The notes under the pieces are model-generated. The model had not been told where the DNA came from. It ran no database searches and saw only the letters and a list, made by a program, of their open reading frames with translations. Of a stretch of DNA of 64,000 nt, positions 1 to 33,531 are shown one piece after another; position 1 is the first letter of the stretch; every line of letters begins with the position of its first letter. A program made the translations under genes and the position numbers. This DNA comes from Meandrina meandrites. Its lineage: Eukaryota; Cnidaria; Anthozoa; Scleractinia; Meandrinidae. The DNA is taken from positions 14,227,699-14,291,698 of the forward strand of contig OY855914.1 of assembly GCA_963693305.1 (NCBI GenBank). The letters run 5' to 3'.

Positions 1-747
1 GACTTTTCCTTTTTAAAAATACTCCACGTACCCGCAAACTTCTCTTTCTCTGGTTCCTATTCAGATGTGTTCTTCGTCGTATGAGAAGAAAAAGCAAAAG
101 CATATTAAAAGCAGCAGTCTCCCTTCATCCCCCGGGTCCGCCATCTCGAATGCCTGCAAATGAAAGCGAGGCTTAAGCTGAAAGCGAGGCTTACGATTCC
201 GCTTCCGTCGCGCCGATTCACACTAGATCAGAACTTTCTTCCGTCGCTAATGTAAACCAGATTTAAAAGAAACTCTTCTGATCCTTCTGACTCCGATTCC
301 GTCGAGCTTCCGACTCCGCTTCCGATTCCGTGTTTTGATTTACACTGGATCGGAACGCTCCTTACGCTTCCGATTCTGACTCCGCTTCCGATTCCGTCGG
401 TAGTGTGAACCAGCCTTTAGTCGTCGTTTGGTTTCCCCAATGTATTGTTTGTGGTAACGACTGTATTGTTCCATGTAGAAACAAACTGTATAATACATTG
501 TGACGTCTGAGTTTATCCAGAGTCATTGTTTAAAAGACCCTGAAGAAGAAGGGCTGTGGTTTTCGAAATTATATATTTATTGCTGGGTAGTAGCACGAAG
601 AAGAACGATGAACGGCCGAGTGGAAAAAACAAACAAACAAACAAACATAAAGCGAGGGCCCTTTACATCGTCTGTTGTTTCCACTTGCTATTTTTTTCCT
701 CTTGCTATTTGTTCGCGCTGCTTCCCAACTAAAAGCTAACTAAACAA
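1..747. other. Non-genic left edge with degenerate TTCCGAYTCCG repeat
   Basis: No coding exon is recognised. About 180-420 is a degenerate low-complexity block built on TTCCGATTCCG / CTCCGCTTCCG units, interrupted by GATTCACACTAGATC and GATTTACACTGGATC segments and ending in TAGTGTGAACCAGCCTTTAG. This looks like a dispersed repeat, not exonic DNA. The rest shows only short chance ORFs. Confidence 0.5.
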
Positions 748-945
748 AGCCTGGAATAGATAGCGTGGTCTTGTAATCCGGAGGTCCCGGGTTCAAGCCC
801 TCCACCCTGCCACTAGCTGGATTTGTTTCACGGTCGTCCCGAGTTCAAATCCTCGGTCACGCTTTGTATATAGCCAACTGGTCTGCCTCCAGCCAGTTGG
901 GATTTTTAACCATGTTATGTTCATTTAAAGTTATTTGTTTCCTAT
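748..945 (+). mobile_element. tRNA-like SINE with two B-box motifs
   Basis: A pol III style B box (GGGTTCAAGCCCTCC) lies at about 789-803, and a second, GAGTTCAAATCCTC, at about 841-854. They are followed by a GC-rich hairpin CCAACTGGTC..CCAGTTGG and an AT-rich tail. No complete tRNA cloverleaf can be folded by eye, so I call a SINE and not a tRNA gene. Boundaries are approximate. Confidence 0.5.
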
Positions 946-960
946 GTTTCAGTGGCATGC

Positions 961-2074
961 CTAAACTAGCTATCTCGAAGCTAAGTGCATGACCACTATA
1001 AACAACATTTACATTTTTTACCGAACCCCTTCCGCAGTGTCCTTATAAGAGGGTCTCGCCGTAGGCCTCTTGTTTTCGGTATTTGCAAAGCTGGCTAATA
1101 CAGATTCGTATTGTGGTACTTACTTCGTTTGTTATTGAATACAGCCGCCCAGAAAGTTCGCAAACTGCAGTGCAGCAGAACTACGACACATAAAATGTGG
1201 GTAAACTCTAATCCTCCAGATTAACTTGATCGGCTTGAGGGGCAACATGGTTTTATCGAGCTTTGGAGTTAGGAGGGAAACCACGTAACGAAGCAGAGGA
1301 CTAACTTTTCTTAAAACGCATATTTCATTTGGAAGTCATTTATAAACCAGGTAATTTTATCTTAAACTATCATTTTATAAAACGCTTATAAGCTTATAAG
1401 CCACTCATTTCAGTCCACGGTTTATCTGTGTAAACCACGTGGGACGCTTAAAGGTCTTTACGTTTGTGTAATCGTCATCTATAAACTCTATTATTTTGTA
1501 GGTTGTGTTATACATTACTTTCGTTTTTGCCAAAAAAAAGAAACAAACAAACAAAAAAGACAATGATTGAATGTCTGTCTTCAAGGAAAACGCGTGGTCA
1601 CTTTAAATTTATAGCTGTAATTTCAGCAATCTATAAAAGGATCTTGACGAGTTGAGCTTCACTTTGGAACCTGTTGAGACTCGCTGTGTCCAGAAAGAAG
1701 CACTTGCATGCGGCTTCCAGCGAATTTCCTGTGAGATATGAATACAGAATGACGTTTAAAACATCTTTGTGTGTTCTATTTGCATGAAAGAAAAGAGCAA
1801 ATTAGTTTTTGCCCTGCCAGGTGCAAAGTGTCCCGTCGCTTGTCAAAAGTAAGACCCATCGTGTGTTGATTGCAATAATTCATGCATAGCCAATGAGATG
1901 GAGTGGTTTGAAAACAAAGCCTATCGCTGACAGAAAGGGCAAACTGTCTGCGGGGCTGATTTGAAGCTCTAAAACTTCAGCTCATTCCTCGAGGACACTT
2001 TGCATATTTTACCAAGGCACGGGGTCTGCAACCGCGCGGACAAACAAACAAATTTGAGTATCCAAAATCGAGTT
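961..2074. other. Upstream flank of the CaMK1 gene
   Basis: No exon or repeat is recognised with confidence. The last ~100 bp lead into the ATG at 2075 and should contain the 5' UTR and promoter if the first-exon model is right. No clear TATA box or named transcription-factor site stands out. Confidence 0.35.
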
Positions 2075-23884
<21,810 letters not shown>

Positions 23885-25522
23885 TCCGAAACAGCTGGTC
23901 TGAACTTACCCTTGTTTCTAGGGTCTTTGTTTACTCGTCTCAGGAGGCGGGATGGAGAGAGAGCCTGGGGACGAAGGCTGTCGGGATTCCTGTAGATCGG
24001 GAGTTTATGATTGTGTAGATATATTATCAAGTGCTCATCTTTTTGAAGAAAAATTATCGAGCTTAGTTCTTTTTAGTTAGAATATTATTTCAATAATCAA
24101 ACTGTTAGAATTATATGCTATAATTTTCAAAGACGAAGCAAAAACCATGTTTCAAAATTATGAGATGATTACGCGGGGAATAGGCAACTAAGGGGTGTTA
24201 CTTATTCGTGGGTCCCGAATGGCTTAAGTTCTCATACGAGTATCGGGTTCAGTTCTCTCTCTTCTGCCAATGTTCTCTATGGGACGTTCGTTGTCGACCT
24301 CCGCTGGGCAATGCGAGTGCAGGCGCAAAAGACGAAAGCGCGCCTGCGCTCGCTTTCGTAAGCGGATTCTCAATGCACCGAAAACCCGTATGACCCTCTG
24401 CGGAGGAGGGAGGGCTCACTTGTCGTCGCTGGAAGAATGCTTTTGTCGATAGGTCATGCGCAGTTTTGGACCTGAAGTAGCTGAAGATTTTTTGGTCGTG
24501 CGCAATCAGCTGGTTGTCCTGGACTGTGGTTAATCGTTTTTCGAACAATTTGCTTCAGTAATGTATTTGCAGAACAAAATAATTGAAAAGTTGTATATAG
24601 ACGATGGTACTTAAAGGATAACTTTTATTTGTAGCATCATGTTCAAAAACTGGCAAAATGAAAGTGCTAACAATATTTTGTTGTAACTTAAAAGAAATTG
24701 ACAGCAATCGATCGCAAAATTAGGATAAAAAAATGAACGTGAGGGTGGTAAAAATAGCAACAGTTATTTGAGCTATCATGCAGCGCTTCTCTCGGAGAAG
24801 TCTTATTTCAAATTTTGCAGGATTCCTTTGAACTTTTTTAAACTTTTTTTTGTAATATTTAATTCCATAAAGATAACCTAGTCATTAACTAGCAGTTCGT
24901 ACAGTTCTTAAATATTACCTGTATTTGTGTTAATCAGTTTTGCCTAAAGCTATGTTGCTTTAGGACAGGCTATTGTTTACAGATTAATAATTGGATGGCG
25001 TGTATCTTTACGAAAGAACTATGTCACGATGTAAGAAGTCTTAATTCGCTTGTTTGCACTGTGCAAAATTGATGAGTATCTTGATATAACAAACCCCTTT
25101 ATGACAAATTTCCCGGTTTAACGAACGATGTTTTTGAGCCCGGTCAAAGTTGGTATTAACACCTGTGTGCGTTATGACGAGTTCCTTGGTACTTCGGTAT
25201 TTGCTAAAAAATCATGGAATGGCTGTTAATAAGATTAAGAGGGTTGAGACAGATTACAAACTTTAAACTTGGAAATTGAGGCTTCTTTTCAACGTGTGCC
25301 ATCCGCAATATTAATTTCCTTAATAAATGAAGCGATAGGTTTCCGAGAAAATGGTCCTTGTGGCAACTTTTATACACATTGTAACTTTGTTGTGTTTTGT
25401 TTTATATGAAGCAAAGACGTCATGTTTATATGACAGTTTCAAAGACGATTAGAAAATAATTTACGTAATTTTTGCTGTAATAATAGCAGCTTAATTTGTA
25501 AAGAACTTTGTAAGAAAAGAGA

Positions 25523-25528
25523 AATAAA
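25523..25528 (+). terminator. Candidate polyadenylation signal for CaMK1
   Basis: AATAAA, 1.64 kb after the stop codon, followed by a GT-containing stretch. I saw no earlier canonical AATAAA on this strand after the stop, but non-canonical signals closer to the stop are possible. Confidence 0.4.
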
Positions 25529-25562
25529 ATGGCTGACAGTATTTACTGCTTCTAGTAGTCAT

Positions 25563-25835
25563 TGTTAGCAGCCAGAAGGGGCCTGTGCACGAGACACAGG
25601 CAGCTCCCGGGTTAAATGATTTGATTGGCTGGATTTTAACAAAGGGAGTTTGAAATCTAGCCAATCAAATCTACCGTTTTAAAATCCCTTTGTAATAAGA
25701 GAGTTAAAATAGTTCATTTGATTTCTTTCTTGAGATGTAGCCAATCAAATCGTGTCCCGAGAGCCACCTGTTTCTCGTTCTGAGGCCCGCCGGCTAAGAG
25801 AGTCAGGCGGCTCTGGCGACGAGAATGTTGTGGGA
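25563..25835. mobile_element. Degenerate foldback element
   Basis: GATTTGATTGGCT (25618 region) and AGCCAATCAAATC (25739 region) are inverted. The outer arms (cacgagacacaggcagctcccggg / ...) are shown by CACGAGACACAGGCAGC on the left and GGTGGCTCTCGGGACACG on the complement of the right, with mismatches. The right end GGCGACGAGAATG resembles the ends of the element at 63245. Confidence 0.5.
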
Positions 25836-26227
25836 TTCCCTTTCGGATTTGTTCACAGCTCTTGGTGCTGACTAAAAGCGCGAACACTCCCGAGTATACA
25901 GTATGTCATCAGGCTACATGATGTTGCTAAGCAACTTATGTGCGAAAAACCGCGAGCTCAGTCAAACGGTTCTTATTTCCCCGACTGGCAAAACCAGTAT
26001 TGTCCATTCTAGTCCAGAAAACAAGACTGGTGCTCAAATAAAAATAGTTTTCCTAGACTTTTGCAAGGAGTATGACGATTGACCATATTTTTGGTTGTTC
26101 CTAAGCGGCTGTTTGTACCTATACTTTGGCCGTAGATGAGTACTATACGTCATACACCTTAGTAAAAGTACGTGAGAATAGTGCGAGCAAATTGTTCTTG
26201 CGTACCAATATTTGACTCGGGTTTCAT

Positions 26228-26233
26228 TTTATT
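26228..26233 (-). terminator. Candidate polyadenylation signal for the GPCR gene
   Basis: AATAAA on the minus strand about 305 bp beyond the GPCR stop codon at 26537-26539. No nearer canonical signal was noticed. Confidence 0.4.
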
Positions 26234-26536
26234 TTCCTTGTATGTTGTTGACCTCATGTTGATTAGTTTCTTAGTTCTTCGTGTGATGCCCAAGTAGTTA
26301 GAAGCCCAAAGCTCGAGGAATATTTGTATGGGAAGCCACCTGTCCCCAGCAAACCATTTTTGTCTGCACCAGCTGCCGCCCTCATATTGAACAGGTCAGG
26401 CACTAGGGACGCTGCAGTAAAAAGCGCTGACGCTTCTGCAGGGCGCACCAGCATCGTCCTTTGGGGTAGACGCCAGCCAACAGCAACAAGCCCCGTAAAG
26501 GTCAAGTTCCGAAAACCCAAGGAAATTACAAATGGC

Positions 26537-27670
26537 CTAGCTTTCTATTTCCATTTCATTGTCGTGGTAAGAAAACTGTACAAGAGAAATCGGACAGGAA
26601 TATAAAGTCTGCGTCTGAGCCCTCATATCATATAGTCTTCCTCTCCTCTTTGCGATCCCTTCTGTTATAATCTCCACGGATTCAAATGTGTGCATGTTAA
26701 TGTGAGAATCTGTGCATCGGCGACGTTCATTTCCCTTACGAAAACACCACATCGGAAGGTTTCTACAGGTTGACAAAAGTTTACAAAATTCCCTTCTAAA
26801 CTTCCGGTTTAACGCAATTTCTAGGCAAGGATTAAGAGCGCTGTTTGCATGCCCAATGAACACAATAAGCAACGACCAATAGGAAGCCATCTTTCTTGTG
26901 AGATGTGGTTCGAACGCTGCGCACATGTGAAACACTTGAACAGGGAGCCAACATACTGCAAACGTTGTTGTGACGATGATGAGCATGCGAATGACGCGAC
27001 GCTTTGACAGCTCAGCTGCCTGTCTGTGGATGCTGTGAATATTGCCTGGAATAGTTCGAAACCACAGTTTTCGTCCAATTAGAAAATACAATGTTACCAT
27101 CAGCACAAGAGGAAGTGCGTACAAGAAAACGAACATGAATGAAAAGTGAATTTCCATGATTATGCGATCGAGAACCACGTAGGCGCACTGATTTTGACCT
27201 GCAATTTTTCTGATGCCGAACATGGCTAGATATGGAGACATGAAAATAACAGATGATATCCAGATGACCGTTGTAATAAATGTAGTATTTCTTATAACCG
27301 CAATCCTTTTCATGGGAAATAAGATGGCGTAAAACTGGTCAAGTGAGATTGCAGTTAAGCTCAAAACGGAGGCTGCAATAGATATGGCATAGGCCAAGTT
27401 TACAAATCTACACGAAATCTGTCCGACCACGCCTCCAAACCATGTGTCCGCGGCGAAGAGGTACCTTACGGCAGATGGCATGATGAAGACAGCTACCAGA
27501 ATGTTGGCTGCAGCCATGTTTGCAAACAAATAGTTGATGATTGTTTTCATGGTCGGTCTTTTCAGAATGATAAAAATAACCAAAATGTTGGCGGTAAGTG
27601 TAACTGAGAATATAACGATGTATGCGGCTGTTAGAATAGATACAGTGGCAACGTTAAAAGGCAGATTCAT
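26537..27670 (-). CDS. Class A (rhodopsin-family) G-protein-coupled receptor
   Basis: Seven-helix receptor at the plasma membrane; ligand unknown. I start at the ATG at 27670 (377 residues). An upstream in-frame ATG at 27739 lies beyond a good minus-strand acceptor (TTTATTTGCAG, exon start about 27694), so an upstream non-coding exon is likely. Visible: TM1 with LTANILVIF (N1.50); conserved Cys at TM3 (GQISCRF) and ECL2 (QNQCAY) that would form the usual disulfide; TM6 CWLP; TM7 NSALNPCLE; basic helix 8 RKFRREF; Ser/Thr-rich tail. Odd: the TM2 aspartate (D2.50) appears as Asn/Ala in LFANMAAAN, the DRY motif is DQF, and NPxxY is NPCLE. Layout resembles cnidarian neuropeptide-type receptors. 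Not an opsin: no Schiff-base lysine stands out in TM7. Confidence 0.88.
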   Translation of the reverse strand: MNLPFNVATVSILTAAYIVIFSVTLTANILVIFIILKRPTMKTIINYLFANMAAANILVAVFIMPSAVRYLFAADTWFGGVVGQISCRFVNLAYAISIAASVLSLTAISLDQFYAILFPMKRIAVIRNTTFITTVIWISSVIFMSPYLAMFGIRKIAGQNQCAYVVLDRIIMEIHFSFMFVFLYALPLVLMVTLYFLIGRKLWFRTIPGNIHSIHRQAAELSKRRVIRMLIIVTTTFAVCWLPVQVFHMCAAFEPHLTRKMASYWSLLIVFIGHANSALNPCLEIALNRKFRREFCKLLSTCRNLPMWCFRKGNERRRCTDSHINMHTFESVEIITEGIAKRRGRLYDMRAQTQTLYSCPISLVQFSYHDNEMEIES

Positions 27671-27739
27671 GGTCTTGCTCCTTTGTGTCAAGATCTGCAA
27701 ATAAAGTTGGAAGATTTTAACAGCATTTTCGCTCAGCAA

Positions 27740-30700
27740 TATTGAAATTTAAAATTAATTTACTTGCGTGGTTATCGCATACTTGTCAGTCAGTAACTTG
27801 GGATATTTCAATGTCTGTGATATTATTTTCCATAAATAAGTAGTGTACAGTTCTTTCCCCTCGGCAGTACGTTTTCCGCTTTCACTATGGATTTCAGATA
27901 ATGACTTCCCTTTCTCGGCCAAAAGCAGTGGTGTTCAAGTCAGTAGAGATTACGCTCAATTATCAAATTTGTATGCAAGGGACTATAGCGAAAGGGATCT
28001 GAACAGACTGCACACTTCCATATAAGGCAGTAAACAGCGAAGTGTTGCACCTACAACCCCTCCAAAACGTAAGGTACAGTACTGGATTAAATTTGCTGGA
28101 AACTAGTATTTCTGTCTGTTTTTAGGAAATATCGATTAATGGGTGATTGAGAGTTTCATGATAATACTATCTAAAATTAAACCCGTTTAACTGTCGATCA
28201 GGAAAGCTTTTCAGATTTTGCTTTAGGTAATTATTTTGGCGGAGTGTAGAAAATAGTCAAATAAAATCGTTGAGAAATAATCCGGATGCAAAATGACCTG
28301 GAAAGATTACTTTTAGATCGCGAAATCTTTCATTAAACCCTGGCCTTTTAATAGATAAACGTATTCGCATAAAATTCTGCGTTGTAATTTTTTTATGGGC
28401 TACCATAAGGTCAAGATTTGTAGCAAGTAAACCTGATATGATCGATCAGCAGCCTCGATTCTGCAAGTCGCATTCAATGTCATATCACAAAAGAGAATGG
28501 TTTTATGCAGTCGAGAAATACTAAGGAAAATTGTTAAACATTTTTGAGACTCCTCGATTGTCTTTTCCTCACTCAATTTGCGTAGTTTTCCGCTATGAAA
28601 TATAAATCCCTGGTATTTCTTAGCTTCTCCTTTTATCTATTTTTCGTAACGACTTAACTATTGGTAATTCGTATCTAAGGTACGCCAAATGTTCCTCCGT
28701 GGCTGTGCTATACTCACTAAAAATATATTAAGTAAAATGTCGCAGCTATACACTGCGTAAACAGAGTATATATTCTCTTGAGTGATTAATTTTAATGTTT
28801 TCACAAAAATATCACTCACAATTTTGCAGCATTTGCTTTCTTTAAAACAACTGCTGCTTTGTTTAGAAACCTTTTTCTTTTCATAATTCAGGTTTCTAGC
28901 AATCTAACATTGCACCATGTCGAATCTGTGTTTTTTAATCCAAACGCCGTGAAACCCTGAAGGGCGAACTCTTTACATACTTACAACTAAGATGAATCCT
29001 TTCTTTAATTTCTTGAGCTCTCGAAATTCTTCAAAATCAGCTTGTTCGTTGAGCAGGTATTTTGTTTGTGCTAATTTTTGACGAGCGTTACTGCATTGGA
29101 AAGGTTTCTTTGTCGATTTTCGTTAAAATAACGGCTTTGCAACGTGGTCAAATAAAAACCCCAAAATTCTCTGAAGTTGGGGTGTCAGTCCTAACGTTCA
29201 ATTTAAATAATGTTTCAATATATGCTAATTATTTTGTCAAATATCCGACAAAGCAATTCTAGAAGCCTGTTTTATGTCTAACAATTCACAGCTTATGAAT
29301 GTGGCGGCAAATATCAAAGAATAGCTATCCTCGCTATAAATAATTTATATAACTTAATCATGTTAATTTTACTTTGAGATAGTAAGCTTGATGTTAAGGT
29401 TTCGTCAGAATACGTAGCAAATACTGACTGAATGGGTTTTAATGTGGCCAGAAAATATTTGTTTATGGCTTTTCCCTTGCGTCGTAAATTCCCAACCCAC
29501 GAAAAGAGAGATTTTCCATTGCGTTTCTTTCACTTTCTCTTTTATAAATTGCTCAATATGTCCTGAAAAATAGTCGTTAATTTTTCGTTTCCCCTAATAG
29601 ATTTAAAAACCGGATGAAATCTGCCCCCCTTTTGGGCATATTACTGTTATGATCCGTCATTATACCCTAAAGCCTTGTATTTATATTTACGTTTCGCTCA
29701 ATAATTCTCCCTTTTCCGCGAAAACTGACTTTGGTCACGTTTTGTATATAAAACTTTAATTATTTTCCTGACAAGGAACGTTGATGAATTCGTGGGCGCC
29801 TTAAAAATATTCTGAAATCCCCGGAAAAATGACGGTGCAAATGCGAGCTTGAACAAAATTAGAAAAGATTCTTTTTCTCGATCTGAGGCAAATCGTTGCA
29901 CCCAAAATCCCGGGCTGCTTGAAGAATAAGTAACTGTAACGGTGTTATGGCCGAATCGCCTGAAAAGAATGATAGTTATAGGCGCTACCTTTATTTTTAA
30001 AACGTTCGCTATTTGAGCAAGAAATTTGTATTTTTCACTTGTTAGTAAAACACTAATCTATATACATTGCTTGTCATTTGTTACTCGAAAAGTGATCTCA
30101 CATTACAGCGCAAAATGATGTTTTTCTCGAAACCGCCTCAAAAAAGACTACCTGCTTCATCCCCCTCCTTCCCCTCACTGCCATATCTCCCTTCGGTGAG
30201 GTTTGTGTATAAGGTGAAGGCATGAGTGCATGTTTCGTAAGCAGTGTTAGTGAGTGTGAAATTTTACGTTTTATTGTGTTTGTTGCAATTTCTGAGAAAG
30301 ATAGGAAAGAGAATACGAAATGTGATTTAATATTTAATGAATGAAAGATTATCGCAGTTATGTACGCAGTCGCAAAAAGAAAGAGTAATGAATTCAGGCT
30401 TGAATAACTCTAATCTCGTCCCCAGAGCCCGCTTTAGAAAATCAACTCAAGGCAAAAACACATGAAAAACACAATACAGAAAAACAATGTGAACTCGCTG
30501 CTAAACACAGTAAACAAAATGAACTCACGCCACGGCAAACTGAGAAAATCGAGGCGGCAAAACAAACTCTGAAAATTTATGGTGCCGGTTATGTAAGTCA
30601 TTTTAAACCAGCTTTTGTGAAAGTTTGTGATTTGGGAAGTAGTGCACGCTAACTTAGAATGAGCTTAATGTTGTTTTGACTGTTTGAATCATCTTCTTTT

Positions 30701-31200
30701 CGTTGCGGTTTAGTGGAATGATTAACTAATCCTGTTTTATCGTACGCGTTGCTAAGTACCTTAGATAATTTTATGTAGAGAACTGAATGAATTTTCTTCA
30801 TTTCTGGTAAGTATAAATATGCGGTAGGTAAAGTCTGAACTCACTCAGCCAAGCACAGGTAGCTCGCAACGAAACCGGCGAAATATTCGTTTAGGAATCG
30901 AAGATATTTTAACACACTCACTGATAAGCAGGGACAAGAGAAACAAAACAAATGCAAGCGAGCCGAAATTCTGCGAAATTGTGATTTTGATCCGTGAAGC
31001 TAAATAATTTGTTTACGAAATCCAGTAGTGAACATCACTAGTCTATACGAAATATTTGATAAACAATGTCTGTATAAAATGTACAAACACGAACAGGTTT
31101 GATAAATATTTACCGGAAGATCTCAAAAGCGACACAACTTCAAATTTGTTCATAATTGAGGTAAATTCTCTCAATATAAAATTAGGCTTATCAGTATACC
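27740..31200. other. Intergenic, nothing recognised
   Basis: AT-rich DNA upstream of the GPCR. All ORFs are short and lack domain features. One or more 5' non-coding exons of the GPCR may lie here but cannot be identified by eye. The last bases (ATTAGGCTTA, 31191-31200) are the left target duplication of the LINE. Confidence 0.4.
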
Positions 31201-31213
31201 TATTGATTTTTAT

Positions 31214-32103
31214 ATGGAAGCCTTGGAAGCTTGGCAAAAACTTATTTGTTTTACTCCCGAATCCAAAGAGCAAATACTAGAGGAAATTATTTGGAATAAT
31301 AGGTCTATTAAAATTAATGGGTCCTCAGTCTTTTACAGGCAGTGGCATGATGCTGGTATTACAAAAGTAAGTGATATTTTCAAAGACGGCTCTTTCTTAA
31401 CCTTTAATGAATTTGTATCCACATTTCAGATTAAGACTAACTTTCTGAAGTATTATGGCCTCTGTCACGCGATACCCCAAGAATGGTCAATCTTTTAAAA
31501 GATAAGAGCGTATCTAAAACGTGTTCTATAAACAACAATAAAAAAATTTCTCTGGATAAAATTAGTTGTAAGGTCGCAAGTCAGATGTTTGTTAGACCTA
31601 CAGCAGAAAGGAGAATGAAACAGGCTAACTTTGACAACGAAACGATTCGACTTACTTACTGTATTCCCTTCCAAGTTACTAAAGACATTAGACTTGCTAT
31701 TTTTCAGTTTAAGATCATTCATCACATTTTGCCCACTAAAGCTACTCTTTTCAGAGATTCGCGTGCTCAACAAGAGCAATGCCACCTTTGTAATGAGAAA
31801 CAAACCTTGAAACACCTTTTTGTAACTTGCCCGTCTGTACAGAGTTTTTGGACTCAATTTGTCCTCTGGTGAAACGAAAAAAAACAAAATTCAATCACCT
31901 TATCAGAACAAGAAATAATATATGGGTTCACTGAAGATCTTTCTCGTCGTCTTGGCTTAAACCTCTGTTTATTTATTGCTAAATATTATATCTATACTGC
32001 GTCTCGAAGAGAAGAAGAGTATATCTGGGAAGCTTATTTCGCTACACTTAAGAGTCACCTTGAAATTGAAAAACACAAATCCAAGTTGCAAATAAGTCTT
32101 TGA
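31214..32103 (+). pseudogene. LINE ORF2 C-terminus with zinc-binding RT domain, broken
   Basis: Homologous to the C-terminal region of L1-type ORF2 proteins. The first part (31214-31498) contains EALEAWQKL and YRQWHDAGI. Homology moves to another frame at ~31480-31492, indicating a one-base shift. The second part contains LAIFQFKIIHHILPTKATLF followed by the zinc motif CHLC...H..F..C (about 31780-31835), as in zf-RVT. An in-frame TGA at 31870-31872 precedes a further 76 codons of open frame ending at TGA 32101-32103. Non-functional copy. Confidence 0.8.
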
Positions 32104-32452
32104 GCATTGTTTATTAAATTGTATTATTATTACTATTATTATTTGTCTTTGGTCTTTTTGCTACTTTGATAAGTAAGTAAGTTAGAAAATCACGTTTTAT
32201 CGTTGAATTTGTTCCTTAAGTAATTGTAATAGTGTAATTAGTGTAAGCGGCTTTATCTTAAGTTTTGTATGTCATGTAGGATGCGTGCTATAAATGGGCT
32301 GTAATAGTTTTAAGTATTGTATCTGGCGTAAGTGTTTTGAGTATTGTAATTAGTATAAGCAGTCTAATTATTGTTATTTTTGTAAGTAGTAGTTTTGTAA
32401 GCTATGTTTGTAAGTATTGTAATTTTGTAAGTTTTGGTATGTGTGCTGCATT

Positions 32453-32480
32453 AAAATAAATAAATAAATAAATAAATAAA
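32453..32480. repeat. (TAAA)n tail
   Basis: About seven TAAA units that terminate the LINE copy; it is the element's 3' tail and not an independent microsatellite. Confidence 0.85.
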
Positions 32481-32490
32481 ATTAGGCTTA

Positions 32491-33531
32491 CGCTTAGTGC
32501 ATACATTTACGTTTGTTACCTCATTATTGAAGAAGGCTTGTATATTCTGCAGGGCAAAGCTTTCAAACCAGCCCAATAATATCGGAGACGAACAAGGCAA
32601 TTTCGTTGCAAGCTTTCTCCAACACCACCGACATATATGAATTATCAACGAAGATCAATTTCTCTCTTTCCATCGGTGTAGCCTTTAACAGTCTTTTATC
32701 CTTCACTTCAGTGAACTTGATCGGCCTTGAGTTCACTTTTATTTGAGCTCAATTCAGTGATTTTCAGGCTTGCTCAGCCGCAGGTCGAACCGTGGACATC
32801 GCTCTTTTGACTTGTAGTCCGATATATCATGTTCAAGTCCGCAATTACTTCGGTTCTTCCCGTTACAAGGTTGTCCTAAATAATTTGGAATAAGTTTCCA
32901 TGATGTAGATGGGTAAATAGAGCGAGAAATATCCACGAAGATCTATGTTCTTCAGCAGCTTTCTTCGCGTGTTTCATTCAGCTTTAAACGTGAACAGCGT
33001 GCCAAAGATTTTGGCGCCTTTTCATGCAATGGCTTCGTTTAAGTTGATGTGAAATGTCCAGATCATTTTCTTGATGTGAGAAAAAATCTCTGAAGTGATG
33101 GAGTAAAAAATAATAACGAAGAAATATTTTCTGCTGCTCACTTTCTTCACAAGTTTTCATTCCCGCGGTTGAGCAAAGATTTCGTCGCCTTTCCACGCAA
33201 TCGATTCGTGTAAATGAAATATCCCTATTCGATTTTCAACATGAGTTAAAAAAATGTGAAATGTGCTACAAACTTCTACGATAGGTAACTTTTAACGAAA
33301 AGTGGATGGTCAATATCAAACACGTAAGATGCGCGCCCTTTTTCTGGAGTATGGCGCCATTTTGGGCGACGTCGTCGTCGTCGTTGCTAGGCGCACGCGC
33401 CAGCGAGCCATGCCGCTAGCCACGATGACCATGAAAACTCAAACGCATGGTTTTCTCAATTTTCTATCCTCGCACGGTAGTTATGGGGCTCCGCTCTGCG
33501 GCCCTTCGGGCCGCTGGAGAGCTCCGCTATA
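32491..33531. other. Intergenic, nothing recognised
   Basis: No exon or clear repeat boundaries. A GC-richer block at 33330-33535 (GACGTCGTCGTCGTCG, CTCCGCTCTGCGGCCCTTCGG hairpin) borders the minisatellite and looks like repeat-derived DNA. Confidence 0.35.

Larger units (their letters stand above)
23885..26227 (+). other. CaMK1 3' UTR and intergenic DNA
   Basis: No coding region recognised. The stretch to about 25540 is AT-rich and may be 3' UTR, ending at AATAAA 25523-25528. Beyond it is the degenerate foldback 25563-25835, then unremarkable sequence up to the poly(A) signal of the GPCR on the other strand. Confidence 0.4.
31201..32480 (+). mobile_element. 5'-truncated non-LTR retrotransposon (L1/Tx1-like)
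   Basis: The C-terminal end of a LINE ORF2, its 3' UTR and a terminal (TAAA)n tail. The copy is bounded by a direct repeat sharing ATAAAATTAGGCTTA at 31186-31200 and 32476-32490, the expected target-site duplication. The missing 5' part (endonuclease and most of the reverse transcriptase) fits target-primed reverse transcription with early stop. The 3' UTR (about 32104-32450) is rich in TAAGTATTGTAAT-type words. Confidence 0.85.

Noticed and set aside
748..850. tRNA gene
   Set aside because: B-box words are present but no full cloverleaf can be built; better explained as a SINE.
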